A stretch of 64,000 bases of DNA from Jutongia hominis (GCF_014384965.1 NZ_JACRSW010000031.1:62001-126000); one strand, 5' to 3'; shown: positions 34,984 through 45,066, counted from the first letter of the stretch. Made by a program: numbers and translations. Notes: a model not told the origin generated them from the letters alone.

Positions 34984-35577
34984 TCACAGCTTTGCTAACA
35001 TTTCCAATAGCTGCTCCTGACTAATCACGCGTTTTGCGGCAATTCCGACATTTACGGCACCTTCTACATTCTCTGTCCTGTCATCGAAGAAGAGACACTC
35101 TGTCGGGTTCAATTGATATTTTTCTAAAAGATATTCATATATCGCAGCATCAGGCTTTGTTTCATGAATCTGATAAGAAACTACGGCACCATCCAAATCG
35201 CGCATAAAAGAAGCATCTTTAGTGTGCTTTTGAAAGAAATCTTTCGAATAATTCGATAACAGATAGATCCGATAACCTTTTTCTTTTAATTCATGTACTC
35301 TTTTCCATACTTTCGGTCTTGGCACATGCATATATTCTCCATGACGGATAAACCAGCCGATCGCATTGGCATGCTTGGGATATTTCTTAGCATATCCGGC
35401 AATAACTTCTTCGTTTGTCATCGTTCCTTTATCTAAGATTGCCCACAGCGGATCATAAAACATCAGGTCATCTAAAGCAAGTGCTTCTTCCCGACTCAGA
35501 CCATAATCCATTAACATCTCTGTCGCACGATATTCCATTAAAACGTCTCCCAGATCAAAGATCAGATTTTTTATCAT
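34984..35577 (-). CDS. HAD-family hydrolase (phosphatase)
   Basis: The 197-residue protein is a HAD phosphatase with motif I in LIFDLGDVLMEY, motif II in YLLSNYS, the lysine in HETKPDAAIY and motif IV in CLFFDDRTENV, plus a small helical cap. Such enzymes dephosphorylate sugar phosphates or similar small molecules. It overlaps the preceding GT2 gene by 23 bases, so the two are co-expressed; it may process an intermediate of the glycan pathway, which is inference. The ATG follows AAAGGAG. Confidence 0.9.
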   Translation of the reverse strand: MIKNLIFDLGDVLMEYRATEMLMDYGLSREEALALDDLMFYDPLWAILDKGTMTNEEVIAGYAKKYPKHANAIGWFIRHGEYMHVPRPKVWKRVHELKEKGYRIYLLSNYSKDFFQKHTKDASFMRDLDGAVVSYQIHETKPDAAIYEYLLEKYQLNPTECLFFDDRTENVEGAVNVGIAAKRVISQEQLLEMLAKL

Positions 35578-36595
35578 AATGTACTCCTTTCAAACCATAT
35601 GCTCTCCGGCATGCGATCGAGGCGATCGTATAAATATGATAGTGACATTTTCTTAACAGCCGGACACTTTTATTTGCTACAGCATCATAAATTGCCGGGA
35701 ACTCTTTTTTGAGCTTTTGATCAAGCTTTACGATCTGCTGTTTTCTTTCTTTATCCGGGCAGAAACTTAAATAAATCTTGATCTGACTGACGAAAAACTT
35801 CGCACATCCCTTTTGCATATATGCTTTGGTAGCTGTATCCACAATCGCTTCGTAAGAACGGTAACAATTCAACAAACTGTCTAATACTTTTTCATGTTGT
35901 GCACAATTTTTTTGCATATTACAGATATCCATACTCTGCGTGGTCATGCCCAGACGATAGCGATATACGGTTTCCTTTAAAAAAGCGGCTTTCCTGATCC
36001 ATGGTACCGGAAACAGACAATATTGTGCATCGACATAGAAACAATGTTCTGAAAAACTGATCGGATTTTCTTTGAGCAGACTTGTACGATATGTGATCGA
36101 ATGCATCACAAAATACTGTTTCTGACAGACATCTGACCATACATAACTGTTACCGCTTATACATTCCTTAGGTGACATAACAATGCGTTCTAACGTTTGT
36201 CCTGTCCGATCATCAAAAGTTTCATAATCACTGACAACAACATCGGCATCTGTTCTTTTCAAAAGATCGATCAAATGGTATAAACCTTCCTTGGCAACAA
36301 GATCATCTCCGTCAACTGTTTTAAAAAAGCGTCCGTTTGCTTCTTTGATCCCACGATTGACTGTCGATCCATGACCTCCGTTTTTTTTGTCGATCAAATG
36401 AAATATCTTTGGATATTTTGTTACATATTCCATTGCGATCGCATTGATCGCATCGCCTGATCCGTCATTGATCACTAAAACCTCCAGTTCCTCTTCGAGA
36501 TCTCTGTATGCAAACGATTCCAGACATTTTGCCAAATATTTTTCAACATGATATGCTGCGATCGATATGGTTAAGAGCTTTTCCTTTTTATCCAT
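35555..36595 (-). CDS. GT2 family glycosyltransferase
   Basis: The 346-residue protein has a GT-A N-terminal domain with LTISIAAYHVEKYLAK, VLVINDGSGDAIN, NGGHGSTVNRGI and the metal-binding KTVDGDDLV, followed by a helical C-terminus. No membrane helices. It belongs to the large group of capsule and cell-wall glycan transferases; the sugar is unknown. It lies 53 bases downstream of a GT4 gene and overlaps the HAD phosphatase gene. Confidence 0.9.
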   Translation of the reverse strand: MDKKEKLLTISIAAYHVEKYLAKCLESFAYRDLEEELEVLVINDGSGDAINAIAMEYVTKYPKIFHLIDKKNGGHGSTVNRGIKEANGRFFKTVDGDDLVAKEGLYHLIDLLKRTDADVVVSDYETFDDRTGQTLERIVMSPKECISGNSYVWSDVCQKQYFVMHSITYRTSLLKENPISFSEHCFYVDAQYCLFPVPWIRKAAFLKETVYRYRLGMTTQSMDICNMQKNCAQHEKVLDSLLNCYRSYEAIVDTATKAYMQKGCAKFFVSQIKIYLSFCPDKERKQQIVKLDQKLKKEFPAIYDAVANKSVRLLRKCHYHIYTIASIACRRAYGLKGVHYDKKSDL

Positions 36596-36648
36596 GTTTG
36601 CTTCACCTTTTTACAATTTACTTTTGCTGTAATGCTGTTATTGTTGTA

Positions 36649-37857
36649 CTACTCTGTTTTCTGTCCTTCTTTTCTCCCCTTTAACGTGCTTCTAAAGATA
36701 TTCCGTCTATCCTGTCTTTCTGCTTCCCTTAATACTTCTTTGTAAATTCTTTTCCGTTCTTCCTTGACTACAGTATCACTGTACTCTTTCACTTTTTCCT
36801 GATTAAATACTCCAAACCTTTTCCTCTCAGACGGATCATTTGCAAGTTCCTGAATTGCCTGTGTCAATGCTTCTATGCTTTTGTCCTGCAACAAAATGCC
36901 ACCTTTCTGATCCACGATCAGTTCCCTGCATCCCCGTATATCATAAGCGACCACAGGACATGCTAATGCCATTGCTTCCATAACTGCAACGGGCATTCCT
37001 TCCCGTAAAGATGGAAAGACAAAGATATCTGCTTTCTTTAATAAGGAAACAACATCGGTACGATATCCAAGAAAATGCACCTGCTTTTCAAGCTTCAACT
37101 CCCGTACTCTTTGCCGTAATGCTTCCATGCACTGTCCTTCGCCACAGATATAATAACCGATGTCCGGATTAGAAAGCTTTGCAAGTGCATCAAGAACCAC
37201 TTTATGATTCTTTCCGGGTGCGAGTTCTCCTACGGTCAGCAACGTTACTTTTTCTTTCCACGAAGACTGCTCTGTTTTGCTGTCTTGATCCACATTTTGC
37301 TCTGCTTTTTTTAATAATTGCTCACAATCAATACCAACACCATGTATCCGGTATACCTTACCACGGACAGGAAACTTTTTTGCTCTTTGATAATCTTCTT
37401 CATTGATTGTAACAAGCCCATCCGTATATCGTGCCATAAAACGCTCGATCGGATAAAAGATCCAATGCTTTACAGAGGCACCGCTATAAAAATGAAAGCC
37501 ATGTCCGGTATAGATCACTGTGGCTGTCTTTGTCTTCTTTGCTGCCATTCTCGCCAACACACCGGTCAAAGGCATATGACAATGTACAAGGTCGAACTGT
37601 TCCTTTTTCATCAATTCCTTTAGCATCCGGTATGCCTTCCGGTTTTCCTTACAAAATAACTTTCTGGCAAAAGGTATGGGATGACAAATCAGTCCAAGTG
37701 CTACTGCTCTGCTATTATCTTTTCCATAAACAATCTGATCAAAATTAGCTGCATAATGCACTTCATATCCCATATCCTGTAAAATATGAACTGCATCTGT
37801 TTCAAATTGTGGAACAAAGCCACTGACTCTTGTCACGAGCAAAGCCTTCTTTTTCAT
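36649..37857 (-). CDS. GT4 family glycosyltransferase
   Basis: The 402-residue GT-B enzyme has an N-terminal acceptor domain (FDLVHCHMPLTGVLA, VIYTGHGFHFY) and a C-terminal Glycos_transf_1 domain with VGELAPGKNH, FVFPSLREGMPVAVMEAMA and ACPVVAYDIRGCRELI. The glutamate of the EGMPVAVME segment is the retaining-enzyme nucleotide contact. It follows the phosphosugar transferase gene, so it is a good candidate for the second sugar of the lipid-linked unit. GGGAGG precedes the ATG. Confidence 0.92.
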   Translation of the reverse strand: MKKKALLVTRVSGFVPQFETDAVHILQDMGYEVHYAANFDQIVYGKDNSRAVALGLICHPIPFARKLFCKENRKAYRMLKELMKKEQFDLVHCHMPLTGVLARMAAKKTKTATVIYTGHGFHFYSGASVKHWIFYPIERFMARYTDGLVTINEEDYQRAKKFPVRGKVYRIHGVGIDCEQLLKKAEQNVDQDSKTEQSSWKEKVTLLTVGELAPGKNHKVVLDALAKLSNPDIGYYICGEGQCMEALRQRVRELKLEKQVHFLGYRTDVVSLLKKADIFVFPSLREGMPVAVMEAMALACPVVAYDIRGCRELIVDQKGGILLQDKSIEALTQAIQELANDPSERKRFGVFNQEKVKEYSDTVVKEERKRIYKEVLREAERQDRRNIFRSTLKGRKEGQKTE

Positions 37858-37946
37858 TGCAGTCTGCCTCCCTTCCTTTTTGCTCTCATTTCATACCCAA
37901 TCTGCTTATAACAAAAGCTTTTACCTGCACTTTCACAAATAGCATT

Positions 37947-39380
37947 TTATTTGTCTTCTTCCTTCTTGGCAATCTGATTGATCTCTTTTACGATTTCTTC
38001 TACATCTGTCGTATCCACCTGCTCTTTTAATGCATTGGTCTGTTCCTGCTCAATCCCTTCTGTAGAAGCCGGTTTAAAGATTGTTTTTACTGTCATCAGG
38101 ATCAGCTTCATATCTGTCCAAAACGAATAGTTTTCGATATAAAACAGATCTAACTTCAACTTATCATATGGTGTTGTATTATACTTTCCATAAACCTGCG
38201 CATATCCGGTCAAACCTGCTTTGACACGCATCCGAAATACAAATTCCGGCATTTCCTGTGAATATTCTTCTATCAGTTCCGGCCGCTCCGGTCTTGGTCC
38301 GACAAAAGACATATCCCCTTTTAGGATATTAAATAATTGCGGCAGTTCATCAATCCTTGCAGCGCGGATCACTCTGCCAACCGGTGTGATACGTTCATCG
38401 TGCTCTTTTGCAAGCTGCACGCCACCTTTTTTCTCTGCATCCACGATCATACTGCGAAATTTATAGATAGCAAATTCCTTACCACCTTTTGTACAACGCA
38501 CCTGACTGTAAAAAACAGGTCCGTGGTCATAAAGTTTGATTGCCAATGCCGTCAGAAGCATAAAAGGGGAAGCTGCTATCAATAACAAAACCGATAAGAT
38601 AATATCTAATGTCCTCTTTCCAAATTGCTGGTCAAAACTTAGTGTATATCCTCTTGAAAGCATAAAAGGCGTATCAAATACATGAATCCGATCGGCTCCC
38701 ATCAGAATAATATCCGATATTTTGGGAATGACATAAGCTCTGACTTTTTTAGCATAACAATATTTTAAAACATCATTGCGTTCTACGGCAGGAATATCTC
38801 CTATGATCACAGCCTGAAAGTCCAGAATTCTTTTCTTGATCTGTTCCATTCCTTCATTGATATTTACCGCATCATAGATTGCATATTTATCTCTTCTGGC
38901 TTCTACTTTATAAACCAGATCTGCAGCAGGTCTTTCTCCATATACAAGTAATATCTTCCACGGCTGGAAGATCCGGTTATATAATTTGATCACGATCACA
39001 TTCCAAATAGTGGATACTAACATTTCTGCCAGTAAAACAACAAAAAGATAGAATGGTGTAACAAACCGGAATGCTAACAGCGAAATTACAACATACATCA
39101 CAACATTTGTCAGAAAAAGACTCAGATATTGTGATAATAAGACTTCGATTCTTCGAAAGCGACCGATTTTTAAACTTCCATACATATTGGAAAAGAAAAA
39201 CAGCAGCACAGCATATAATGCCAGTACAACATAGTTACCTCTGCGATAAAAACGATATGTATACATCATATCTGCATAAAAATGATACCAACTATAAGAA
39301 AACAATGCCGTCATCATACAGACATTGATCATCGAGGCAAAAAAAAGTATGGTTCTCTTATAGGGATCAAAATTCTTCAT
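37947..39380 (-). CDS. Polyprenyl-phosphate sugar phosphotransferase (initiating enzyme)
   Basis: The 477-residue protein has four to five N-terminal membrane helices, a CoA-binding-like middle region (about 150-240), another helix near 265-290, and the bacterial sugar transferase domain. Diagnostic are SQVRCTKGGKEFAIYKFRSM, RIDELPQLFNILKGDMSFVG and PRPERPE. It transfers a sugar-1-phosphate onto undecaprenyl phosphate and so starts chain synthesis at the membrane. Its C-terminal tail of about 35 residues is acidic. AAGGAG precedes the ATG, and a strong hairpin lies between this gene and the aldolase gene upstream. Confidence 0.95.
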   Translation of the reverse strand: MKNFDPYKRTILFFASMINVCMMTALFSYSWYHFYADMMYTYRFYRRGNYVVLALYAVLLFFFSNMYGSLKIGRFRRIEVLLSQYLSLFLTNVVMYVVISLLAFRFVTPFYLFVVLLAEMLVSTIWNVIVIKLYNRIFQPWKILLVYGERPAADLVYKVEARRDKYAIYDAVNINEGMEQIKKRILDFQAVIIGDIPAVERNDVLKYCYAKKVRAYVIPKISDIILMGADRIHVFDTPFMLSRGYTLSFDQQFGKRTLDIILSVLLLIAASPFMLLTALAIKLYDHGPVFYSQVRCTKGGKEFAIYKFRSMIVDAEKKGGVQLAKEHDERITPVGRVIRAARIDELPQLFNILKGDMSFVGPRPERPELIEEYSQEMPEFVFRMRVKAGLTGYAQVYGKYNTTPYDKLKLDLFYIENYSFWTDMKLILMTVKTIFKPASTEGIEQEQTNALKEQVDTTDVEEIVKEINQIAKKEEDK

Positions 39381-39400
39381 AAGTAACTCCTTAAAACATC

Positions 39401-39438
39401 AAAAGCCTAAGAGCCGCTTATGCGACTTCTAGACTTTT
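39401..39438 (-). terminator. Stem-loop before the phosphosugar transferase gene
   Basis: On the minus strand AAAAGTCTAGAAGTCGC pairs imperfectly with GCGGCTCTTAGGCTTTT across an ATAA loop. TTTT and a T-rich stretch follow. It may partly terminate transcripts from the aldolase gene, setting a lower level for downstream genes. Confidence 0.5.
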
Positions 39439-39542
39439 CATGTAGCGTGATTCTCTTTTTCTGTTTACAGAAAGCAGTCTGTTTTCGATAAAATACAATT
39501 TCATTTTCCTAAAAAAATATATTTCATCAATTCTTCTGTTTC

Positions 39543-41168
39543 TTATCTGTCAAAAATACTTTCAGAAAGGAATGTAACTTTAACAGTATCTTTTGTCATT
39601 CGCTTAAAATCTGAGAAAATATCGTAGATTTCCTGATTCAGCTGCTCTCCTTTACCATCCGGGTTAAAGGTCGGTAAAAACGGATCTGCGTATGTCTCGT
39701 TATATTTCTCTTTGATACAATCAAATCCTGTTACGGCAATATCATGAACATGAATCTTTTCTAACAAACGCATACATGTAACGATTGCATTATCAAAATG
39801 CTCCCATCCACGTTTGATCACCCGATTAAAGTTAATGATATATTCGTTCTCATCCGGCTCTGTCTTGATATTAGATAACAAGATCTTAGGTGTCTTGTTA
39901 AAGATTTCAGCAAAAGATTCCTTGGCATAATCATAACGTACTGAACTGATAAAGAACAGATAATCAAAATCATATCCCTCGATCACGGAATTGATGCCGA
40001 TCACGATCGGATGTCTTTTTGCAATATATTCTTTGACTTTTTTCTGATCATCTAATGATGACTTACCCGGTCCGATCAGAACAACTTCCTTTCCGGACAT
40101 TACTTCCTGTAATGCCTCCAATGCTTTCTGATCATCTACAATACGATCCTGGTTTTCAAGGTATTTTTCTTCCAGAAGATCATAATCGTATTTCTTTCTG
40201 TCATCCGGAGATAATGATTCAATGATATTGTACATATCACGCGAATTCGTTCTATGATTCTTCTGCAAATATGCAATGTTATTAACATGTGTACAATACA
40301 TACCCGCAATAAAATATGGTGTGGAATAACCCCAGTTATAGTTTTCCTGGAAATATTCCATATACATATCAATCGCATCCATGATCGCATTCATATCATA
40401 GTTACAATGATACTTTCTATTTAAGAAATTAACCATCAATTCTGTTGTGGCATTACCTGCACCACGTCCCATTCCACATAAGCTGGCATCTACGATCACA
40501 CCACGTTTGGTCTCCTGTAACAACTTAACAAAATGCATCGAAAGTGCAAACGACAACTGCTGGTTGTTATGAGAATGAAAACCTAATTTGATCTCAGGAT
40601 TTAGATGTTCATGTAATGTATTAACAATTCTTTCTAAGTCTTCCTCATACATAGCACCAAACGTGTCAACAACAGAAAGAGCAACCGGATTAACTTTATT
40701 GATCTCATTTGCAAGATCCAAAAGATCTTCTTCTTTATACGCTAATGTATTTGCTGCCTGATAAAATACTTTATATCCTTTTTCCTGAATCTTTCTACCG
40801 ACTGCAATGCCCTCTTTATGTTTTCCGTATGGAAATACAACACGAACCGCATCAATTGATTTTCCATCATATTCCGGTAAAGTATCTACATCATAACGAT
40901 CCCAGTCGATCATGACAACATAAGTAGATCGGTCATTTTTCCCGTCAAGATACTGCTCTACATCACTTGGAACATGGTAAAATGTTGTACCTTTTTCATG
41001 TTCAAAATCCTTTAACCATCCACACTCAATGATGTCCATGTTGGATTCTTGCAACTTTTTTAAAATTCCTTTGATCGCTGCAACACCAAAATGTGCATCT
41101 ACAATATACGCACCATCACGTAATGTGCAATCTAACAGTTCCAGCTTTTTCGTATCGTTACTACTCAT
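39543..41168 (-). CDS. HMGL-like aldolase fused to a Rossmann-like (DUF115-type) C-terminal domain
   Basis: The first about 330 residues form a DRE-TIM aldolase: LDCTLRDGAYIVDAHFG supplies the catalytic Arg-Asp and metal ligands, with LGFHSHNNQQLSFALS as the metal-binding HxH. This resembles 4-hydroxy-2-oxovalerate aldolases. Residues about 355-541 form a second domain beginning VVLIGPGKSSLDDQKKV and resembling DUF115/MptE-like proteins. Such two-part proteins are annotated only as aldolase-domain proteins. In this locus it could build or cleave a keto-acid-derived sugar or substituent, which is inference. It has a strong promoter of its own with a leader of about 120 bases. Confidence 0.75.
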   Translation of the reverse strand: MSSNDTKKLELLDCTLRDGAYIVDAHFGVAAIKGILKKLQESNMDIIECGWLKDFEHEKGTTFYHVPSDVEQYLDGKNDRSTYVVMIDWDRYDVDTLPEYDGKSIDAVRVVFPYGKHKEGIAVGRKIQEKGYKVFYQAANTLAYKEEDLLDLANEINKVNPVALSVVDTFGAMYEEDLERIVNTLHEHLNPEIKLGFHSHNNQQLSFALSMHFVKLLQETKRGVIVDASLCGMGRGAGNATTELMVNFLNRKYHCNYDMNAIMDAIDMYMEYFQENYNWGYSTPYFIAGMYCTHVNNIAYLQKNHRTNSRDMYNIIESLSPDDRKKYDYDLLEEKYLENQDRIVDDQKALEALQEVMSGKEVVLIGPGKSSLDDQKKVKEYIAKRHPIVIGINSVIEGYDFDYLFFISSVRYDYAKESFAEIFNKTPKILLSNIKTEPDENEYIINFNRVIKRGWEHFDNAIVTCMRLLEKIHVHDIAVTGFDCIKEKYNETYADPFLPTFNPDGKGEQLNQEIYDIFSDFKRMTKDTVKVTFLSESIFDR

Positions 41169-41296
41169 CTCATTTTCCCCTTTCTTATTCGCCTATATTG
41201 TATTGATATAACAATTTTTTCTGTAAAATAATGTCTCAATTTATGCATATACAAAGAAGTCTTTTCATTATAAAAACACAACTCAACTGCGCTAAA

Positions 41297-41325
41297 AGTA
41301 TATACATAAATTTTCAAAATGTCAA
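41297..41325 (-). promoter_or_regulatory. Promoter of the aldolase gene
   Basis: TTGACA, 17 nt, TATACT on the minus strand, nearly consensus. It lies in the 291-base gap after the GLUG-membrane gene and defines a new transcription unit within the minus series. Nothing else was recognised in the gap. Confidence 0.8.
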
Positions 41326-41459
41326 ACCAGAGCCACTTTTCTTTAACATATCTTCATATTCAAGAACTGCCTCCGACTTTTGAACTAACAGATTTTTTAG
41401 GATTTTAACAATCTCATATATATTTTGCTTCGTGACAAGCCTTATACAATACTAATTTT

Positions 41460-44294
41460 TTAATACTCAAAATCTTTCTGACTGGTCACTTCATATACGG
41501 TCATATAGCCATACATATTTTCGAATTTATATCTATTTGTAATATCATATCCACATTTCTGAATAGCCCCTAATGCCTCCTTTTCTTTGATTCTGGCAGG
41601 AACGATCAGATATACTCTGTTATTCGAGGATACAAAATACTTAAACTTCTCGCTTGTAAGATAGGTAGTTGTGATCGTCGTTACATTGACATATTCTTTA
41701 TCAGTCCCCTGATCATTATACGTTCTGCATTGTTTGTCAGGATCCCAGTAAATTTTATATTGACGATGATAGCTTCCTGAAATATGAAGTTCATATTCCA
41801 GCATATCTAATACATAAAAACGTTCATTTTTCGGTGAGATCGTTTTTAACATCTGATCGATCAGATCATCTTCATAAAAATACTCCAGATTATGCACATA
41901 AAGATCACTTTCTGATGGTTTGCCATCATCTTCTGCACGAAGAACCATCGTATCTCTGTCATCGTTTGGCATTGCATGTTTATATAATTTCACTTTACCT
42001 GTTTTGATCGGTTCCGACAGGATCACGACAAACGGATCGATCGAAACAAATGTCTGTACCGCCAAAAGGATGACCACAAGAAACGCTATAACTTTTTGCA
42101 ATACGCTCTTTTTGCGAATACACCCTAACATAAAAGCAAATAAAAATGTAAACAACACATTAAAGATCGCTGTGTAACGAGGACACTCTGCATCACCATT
42201 ATAAATACAGAACAGAATAAATACAAATAATGATCCTATCACAAGAGCCGTCAGCATTCTTAAGCCATCCTGGGTTAAGATCTGAACATTCTTTGCTTTT
42301 TTGATCGCACATATACCAATGATCAATATAATAGCAGGAATCAGCCAGCGGAATCCAAAAATAAAACTTTGGAATATGATGTTTAGCATTCCCACACCGG
42401 TTTTTAATTTGATAGCGGTATCACTGACATACGTTCCAAGAAAACTTTGTATGGTAAAATAATCTCCCACCACAAAAAAGATCATATATGTGAGAACAGG
42501 ACTGATATATGTCAGAACCTTTCCCGGTTTGAACCATACACAAAAACTTTTGATCAAGCCGTATTCTTCAATATCCGACAATTCATATAATACCATAACG
42601 GCCAATACAAATACATAAAATACCATTCCTGTGATCTTTGTATAAGTCAGTAAAAATCCACAAAAGCCAATCATCATCGGGTTTCTTTTATAAATAGCAT
42701 ACATAAGCCATATACCAAAAAAGACCAGATGAATATCCATGCATAAATACGACATCATACCGACAGAGTATGGGCATAATACCAGATATGCACAAACTAA
42801 AGCCGAGATCAATGGTGTTATCTTAACATACAATCCCTTTAACATATTATATAGCAGAAACAGCGTGATCACAGTTATAAAAATATTTGCCAAATATACG
42901 CTGCGTATGCTTGCCGGTGCAATAAATTCAAACGGAGCTAAGAACAGGGCAAGACCATGAATCCATTTCCAGCATACAAAATTGCCCAGATAACTCAACA
43001 GTCCCATATTGAACTGTTTGGCACCTTCCATTAAACTTCCGTAATACAAACTTGCATCGTATTTCGGCACCACATTAAATTGTACAATTTGTAATACAAT
43101 ACATATCACTACAACAATCAAAAACGGAATATGCTGCATCGGTTTCACAATCTTATGAAACTTCGCATGTAAGATCCACATGATCAGACAATAAACTGCG
43201 ATCAGATTACTCAGGATCACAAACAAACTATTACCAATCCTAAGATCAAGTATCGTTCTTGTAAAAAGTGCTGTATCCAGAAAAACAGAAACAATACCAA
43301 AGATCAGACAGTTTGCTTTGACTTCTTTATGGAACATTTCCCAGAAATCTTTGTCTTTATTTCTATATCTTTTTGCTACAAAATATACAATATAGATCAA
43401 AAGCAATACCAATAAAAGATCATAATTTACAAATCCCCATATCGTAGACCATGTAGTCGCATCAGAATACGTCAGTTCGTTATTTTCGATCTGCCATTGC
43501 TTAATCTGTACATTTGCAAAATTCTTATAAAGATATCCTGATAAACCGCTAAGAACATTTAATTTTTTTACAAAACCGTCATCTGTCAGATCTGATTTTT
43601 CAATCGTATCGGATGTTGCACTGACAACATCTTTCTGCATTAATTTTTTCTTTCCTGTGGAATAAGACGCATAAACTTTTACAGAGCTGCTGCTTCCAAC
43701 GATAGAACAGGATTCTTTTCCCTGTATCTCTCCGGTATTAATACATCCGACGATATAACCATCTTTGAAGTTACCGGCTATGCCACCGCTTCTCATCCCC
43801 TTCACATGCACATTACTATAACAATTTATAATACAGGCTTTATCGCCAACGGCTGTTCCGGCTATTCCTCCGGACAAATCTCCCTTAATATCTCCATTAG
43901 CCAGTTTTATGTTCGCAACACAGCCACCTAAAGAAGAAAAGAAACCATATGCAATGTCCTTTTTCTTATTCTGAATAACCAGATTTTCTATGGAATGTCC
44001 ACCACCATCATACGTTCCCATAAAATGGCATCCGCCGACACCTATTGGAGTCCATTCTTTTTTTTGTAAATCAATATCTGCCGTCTGGGAAAAATATACA
44101 TTCTCATATTCTTTTCCATTATTTACATTATCTCTAAAACGACATAAATCCTCATATGATCCGATTTGGTAAGGATCGTCCTTTGTGCCGGCTCCCTGAA
44201 ATCCTGCTTCAGAGGCAGCACTGACTGATACACAAAATCCCAAACAGATCAACATGAGGAATACGGCTTTTATCATTTTTTGAATATACTTCAT
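41460..44294 (-). CDS. GLUG-repeat exported domain fused to a polytopic GT-C-like membrane protein
   Basis: The 944-residue protein has a signal peptide (hydrophobic 10-27, ending near VSAAS) and about 250 extracellular residues with GLUG-type repeats. Examples are GTKDDPYQIGSYEDL, SGGIAGTAVGD and SGGIAGNFKDG. A membrane helix near 288-308 follows, then about ten further helices (320-760) and an extracellular C-terminus of about 190 residues. The membrane part resembles GT-C sugar transferases in topology, but I could not name a family or a catalytic motif with confidence. Surface GLUG modules usually occur in adhesins or proteases, so this combination is unusual. It stands directly downstream of the SMR-type pair. 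Confidence 0.7.
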   Translation of the reverse strand: MKYIQKMIKAVFLMLICLGFCVSVSAASEAGFQGAGTKDDPYQIGSYEDLCRFRDNVNNGKEYENVYFSQTADIDLQKKEWTPIGVGGCHFMGTYDGGGHSIENLVIQNKKKDIAYGFFSSLGGCVANIKLANGDIKGDLSGGIAGTAVGDKACIINCYSNVHVKGMRSGGIAGNFKDGYIVGCINTGEIQGKESCSIVGSSSSVKVYASYSTGKKKLMQKDVVSATSDTIEKSDLTDDGFVKKLNVLSGLSGYLYKNFANVQIKQWQIENNELTYSDATTWSTIWGFVNYDLLLVLLLIYIVYFVAKRYRNKDKDFWEMFHKEVKANCLIFGIVSVFLDTALFTRTILDLRIGNSLFVILSNLIAVYCLIMWILHAKFHKIVKPMQHIPFLIVVVICIVLQIVQFNVVPKYDASLYYGSLMEGAKQFNMGLLSYLGNFVCWKWIHGLALFLAPFEFIAPASIRSVYLANIFITVITLFLLYNMLKGLYVKITPLISALVCAYLVLCPYSVGMMSYLCMDIHLVFFGIWLMYAIYKRNPMMIGFCGFLLTYTKITGMVFYVFVLAVMVLYELSDIEEYGLIKSFCVWFKPGKVLTYISPVLTYMIFFVVGDYFTIQSFLGTYVSDTAIKLKTGVGMLNIIFQSFIFGFRWLIPAIILIIGICAIKKAKNVQILTQDGLRMLTALVIGSLFVFILFCIYNGDAECPRYTAIFNVLFTFLFAFMLGCIRKKSVLQKVIAFLVVILLAVQTFVSIDPFVVILSEPIKTGKVKLYKHAMPNDDRDTMVLRAEDDGKPSESDLYVHNLEYFYEDDLIDQMLKTISPKNERFYVLDMLEYELHISGSYHRQYKIYWDPDKQCRTYNDQGTDKEYVNVTTITTTYLTSEKFKYFVSSNNRVYLIVPARIKEKEALGAIQKCGYDITNRYKFENMYGYMTVYEVTSQKDFEY

Positions 44295-44324
44295 GCCTTC
44301 TTTCCTTTCATCACAATGTATATA

Positions 44325-44663
44325 TTACAAGTTGGAAACAACGATTCCACATAAAATACATGCTAAACCAAGTAATTTTTTCTTACCAACTCTTTCTTTC
44401 AAAAAGATATATCCCAAAACGGTTACAAATATATATCCGGCTGATTCTAATACAGGACCTATTGACAATGGCACAAATTTATATGCATAAATTGTTACAA
44501 AACTTGACAACAGGAAAATAGAATATGCCACGATCACACGAATATTAAGATATTCTCTGATCGGGTTCTCATATTTAATATTTGCACTTTTCTTTAAAAT
44601 AATCTGTGACACAGAAGAAATAAATACAGAAAAAAGAAAAATACCATAATAACTAATGTTCAT
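44325..44663 (-). CDS. SMR/EamA-type half-transporter (ArnF-like position)
   Basis: The 112-residue protein consists of four membrane helices with the EamA/SMR pattern, including SQIILKKSAN and the last-helix LKERVGKKKLLGLACILCG. Its ATG lies inside the end of the partner gene (11-base overlap) with GAGGTG upstream. Pairs of such proteins flip polyprenyl-phosphate sugars (as ArnE/ArnF do) or export small compounds. The GtrB-like transferase two genes upstream makes the flippase role more likely here. Confidence 0.8.
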   Translation of the reverse strand: MNISYYGIFLFSVFISSVSQIILKKSANIKYENPIREYLNIRVIVAYSIFLLSSFVTIYAYKFVPLSIGPVLESAGYIFVTVLGYIFLKERVGKKKLLGLACILCGIVVSNL

Positions 44664-45030
44664 TTGTATTCACCTCATTATCCGATACAACAAAATAAAT
44701 GCCGACGATAATAATGACCGCACCAATTATTTTTGTGATCGTAATACTTTCTCCAAATATTAAAAAGCCCCACATCATGCCCCAGACAACCGTAATCGCT
44801 TTATTTGCAAATGCAGAAACTAATGATATTCTTTTTATGATCTGTTGCCAGACAATTGCATAAAATGCAAGGTTGGCAAGCACGATCATATAATACATAA
44901 TAAATTTAGGTGATAAAAATGCTTCCTTTGCAGCCAGCTTCGAGCAAATCCCTCCGGCTGCATACAGAAACAACAAAAGATGTAATACAATATATACTTT
45001 AATTTTTGAACGACTCATTTTTTCTTTCAT
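44653..45030 (-). CDS. SMR/EamA-type half-transporter (partner)
   Basis: The 125-residue four-helix protein starts with a basic segment (MSRSKIKVY) and carries ICSKLAAKEAFLSPKF and VVWGMMWGFLIFGESIT, the pattern of DMT-superfamily half transporters. It overlaps its partner by 11 bases, indicating a heterodimer. GGAG lies 8 bases before the ATG. Context (GtrB-like GT2, epimerase, ATP-grasp) suggests transport of a lipid-linked monosaccharide. Confidence 0.8.
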   Translation of the reverse strand: MKEKMSRSKIKVYIVLHLLLFLYAAGGICSKLAAKEAFLSPKFIMYYMIVLANLAFYAIVWQQIIKRISLVSAFANKAITVVWGMMWGFLIFGESITITKIIGAVIIIVGIYFVVSDNEVNTNEH

Positions 45031-45066
45031 AATATAAACTCCACTATTTCTACAGAATTATATTGC

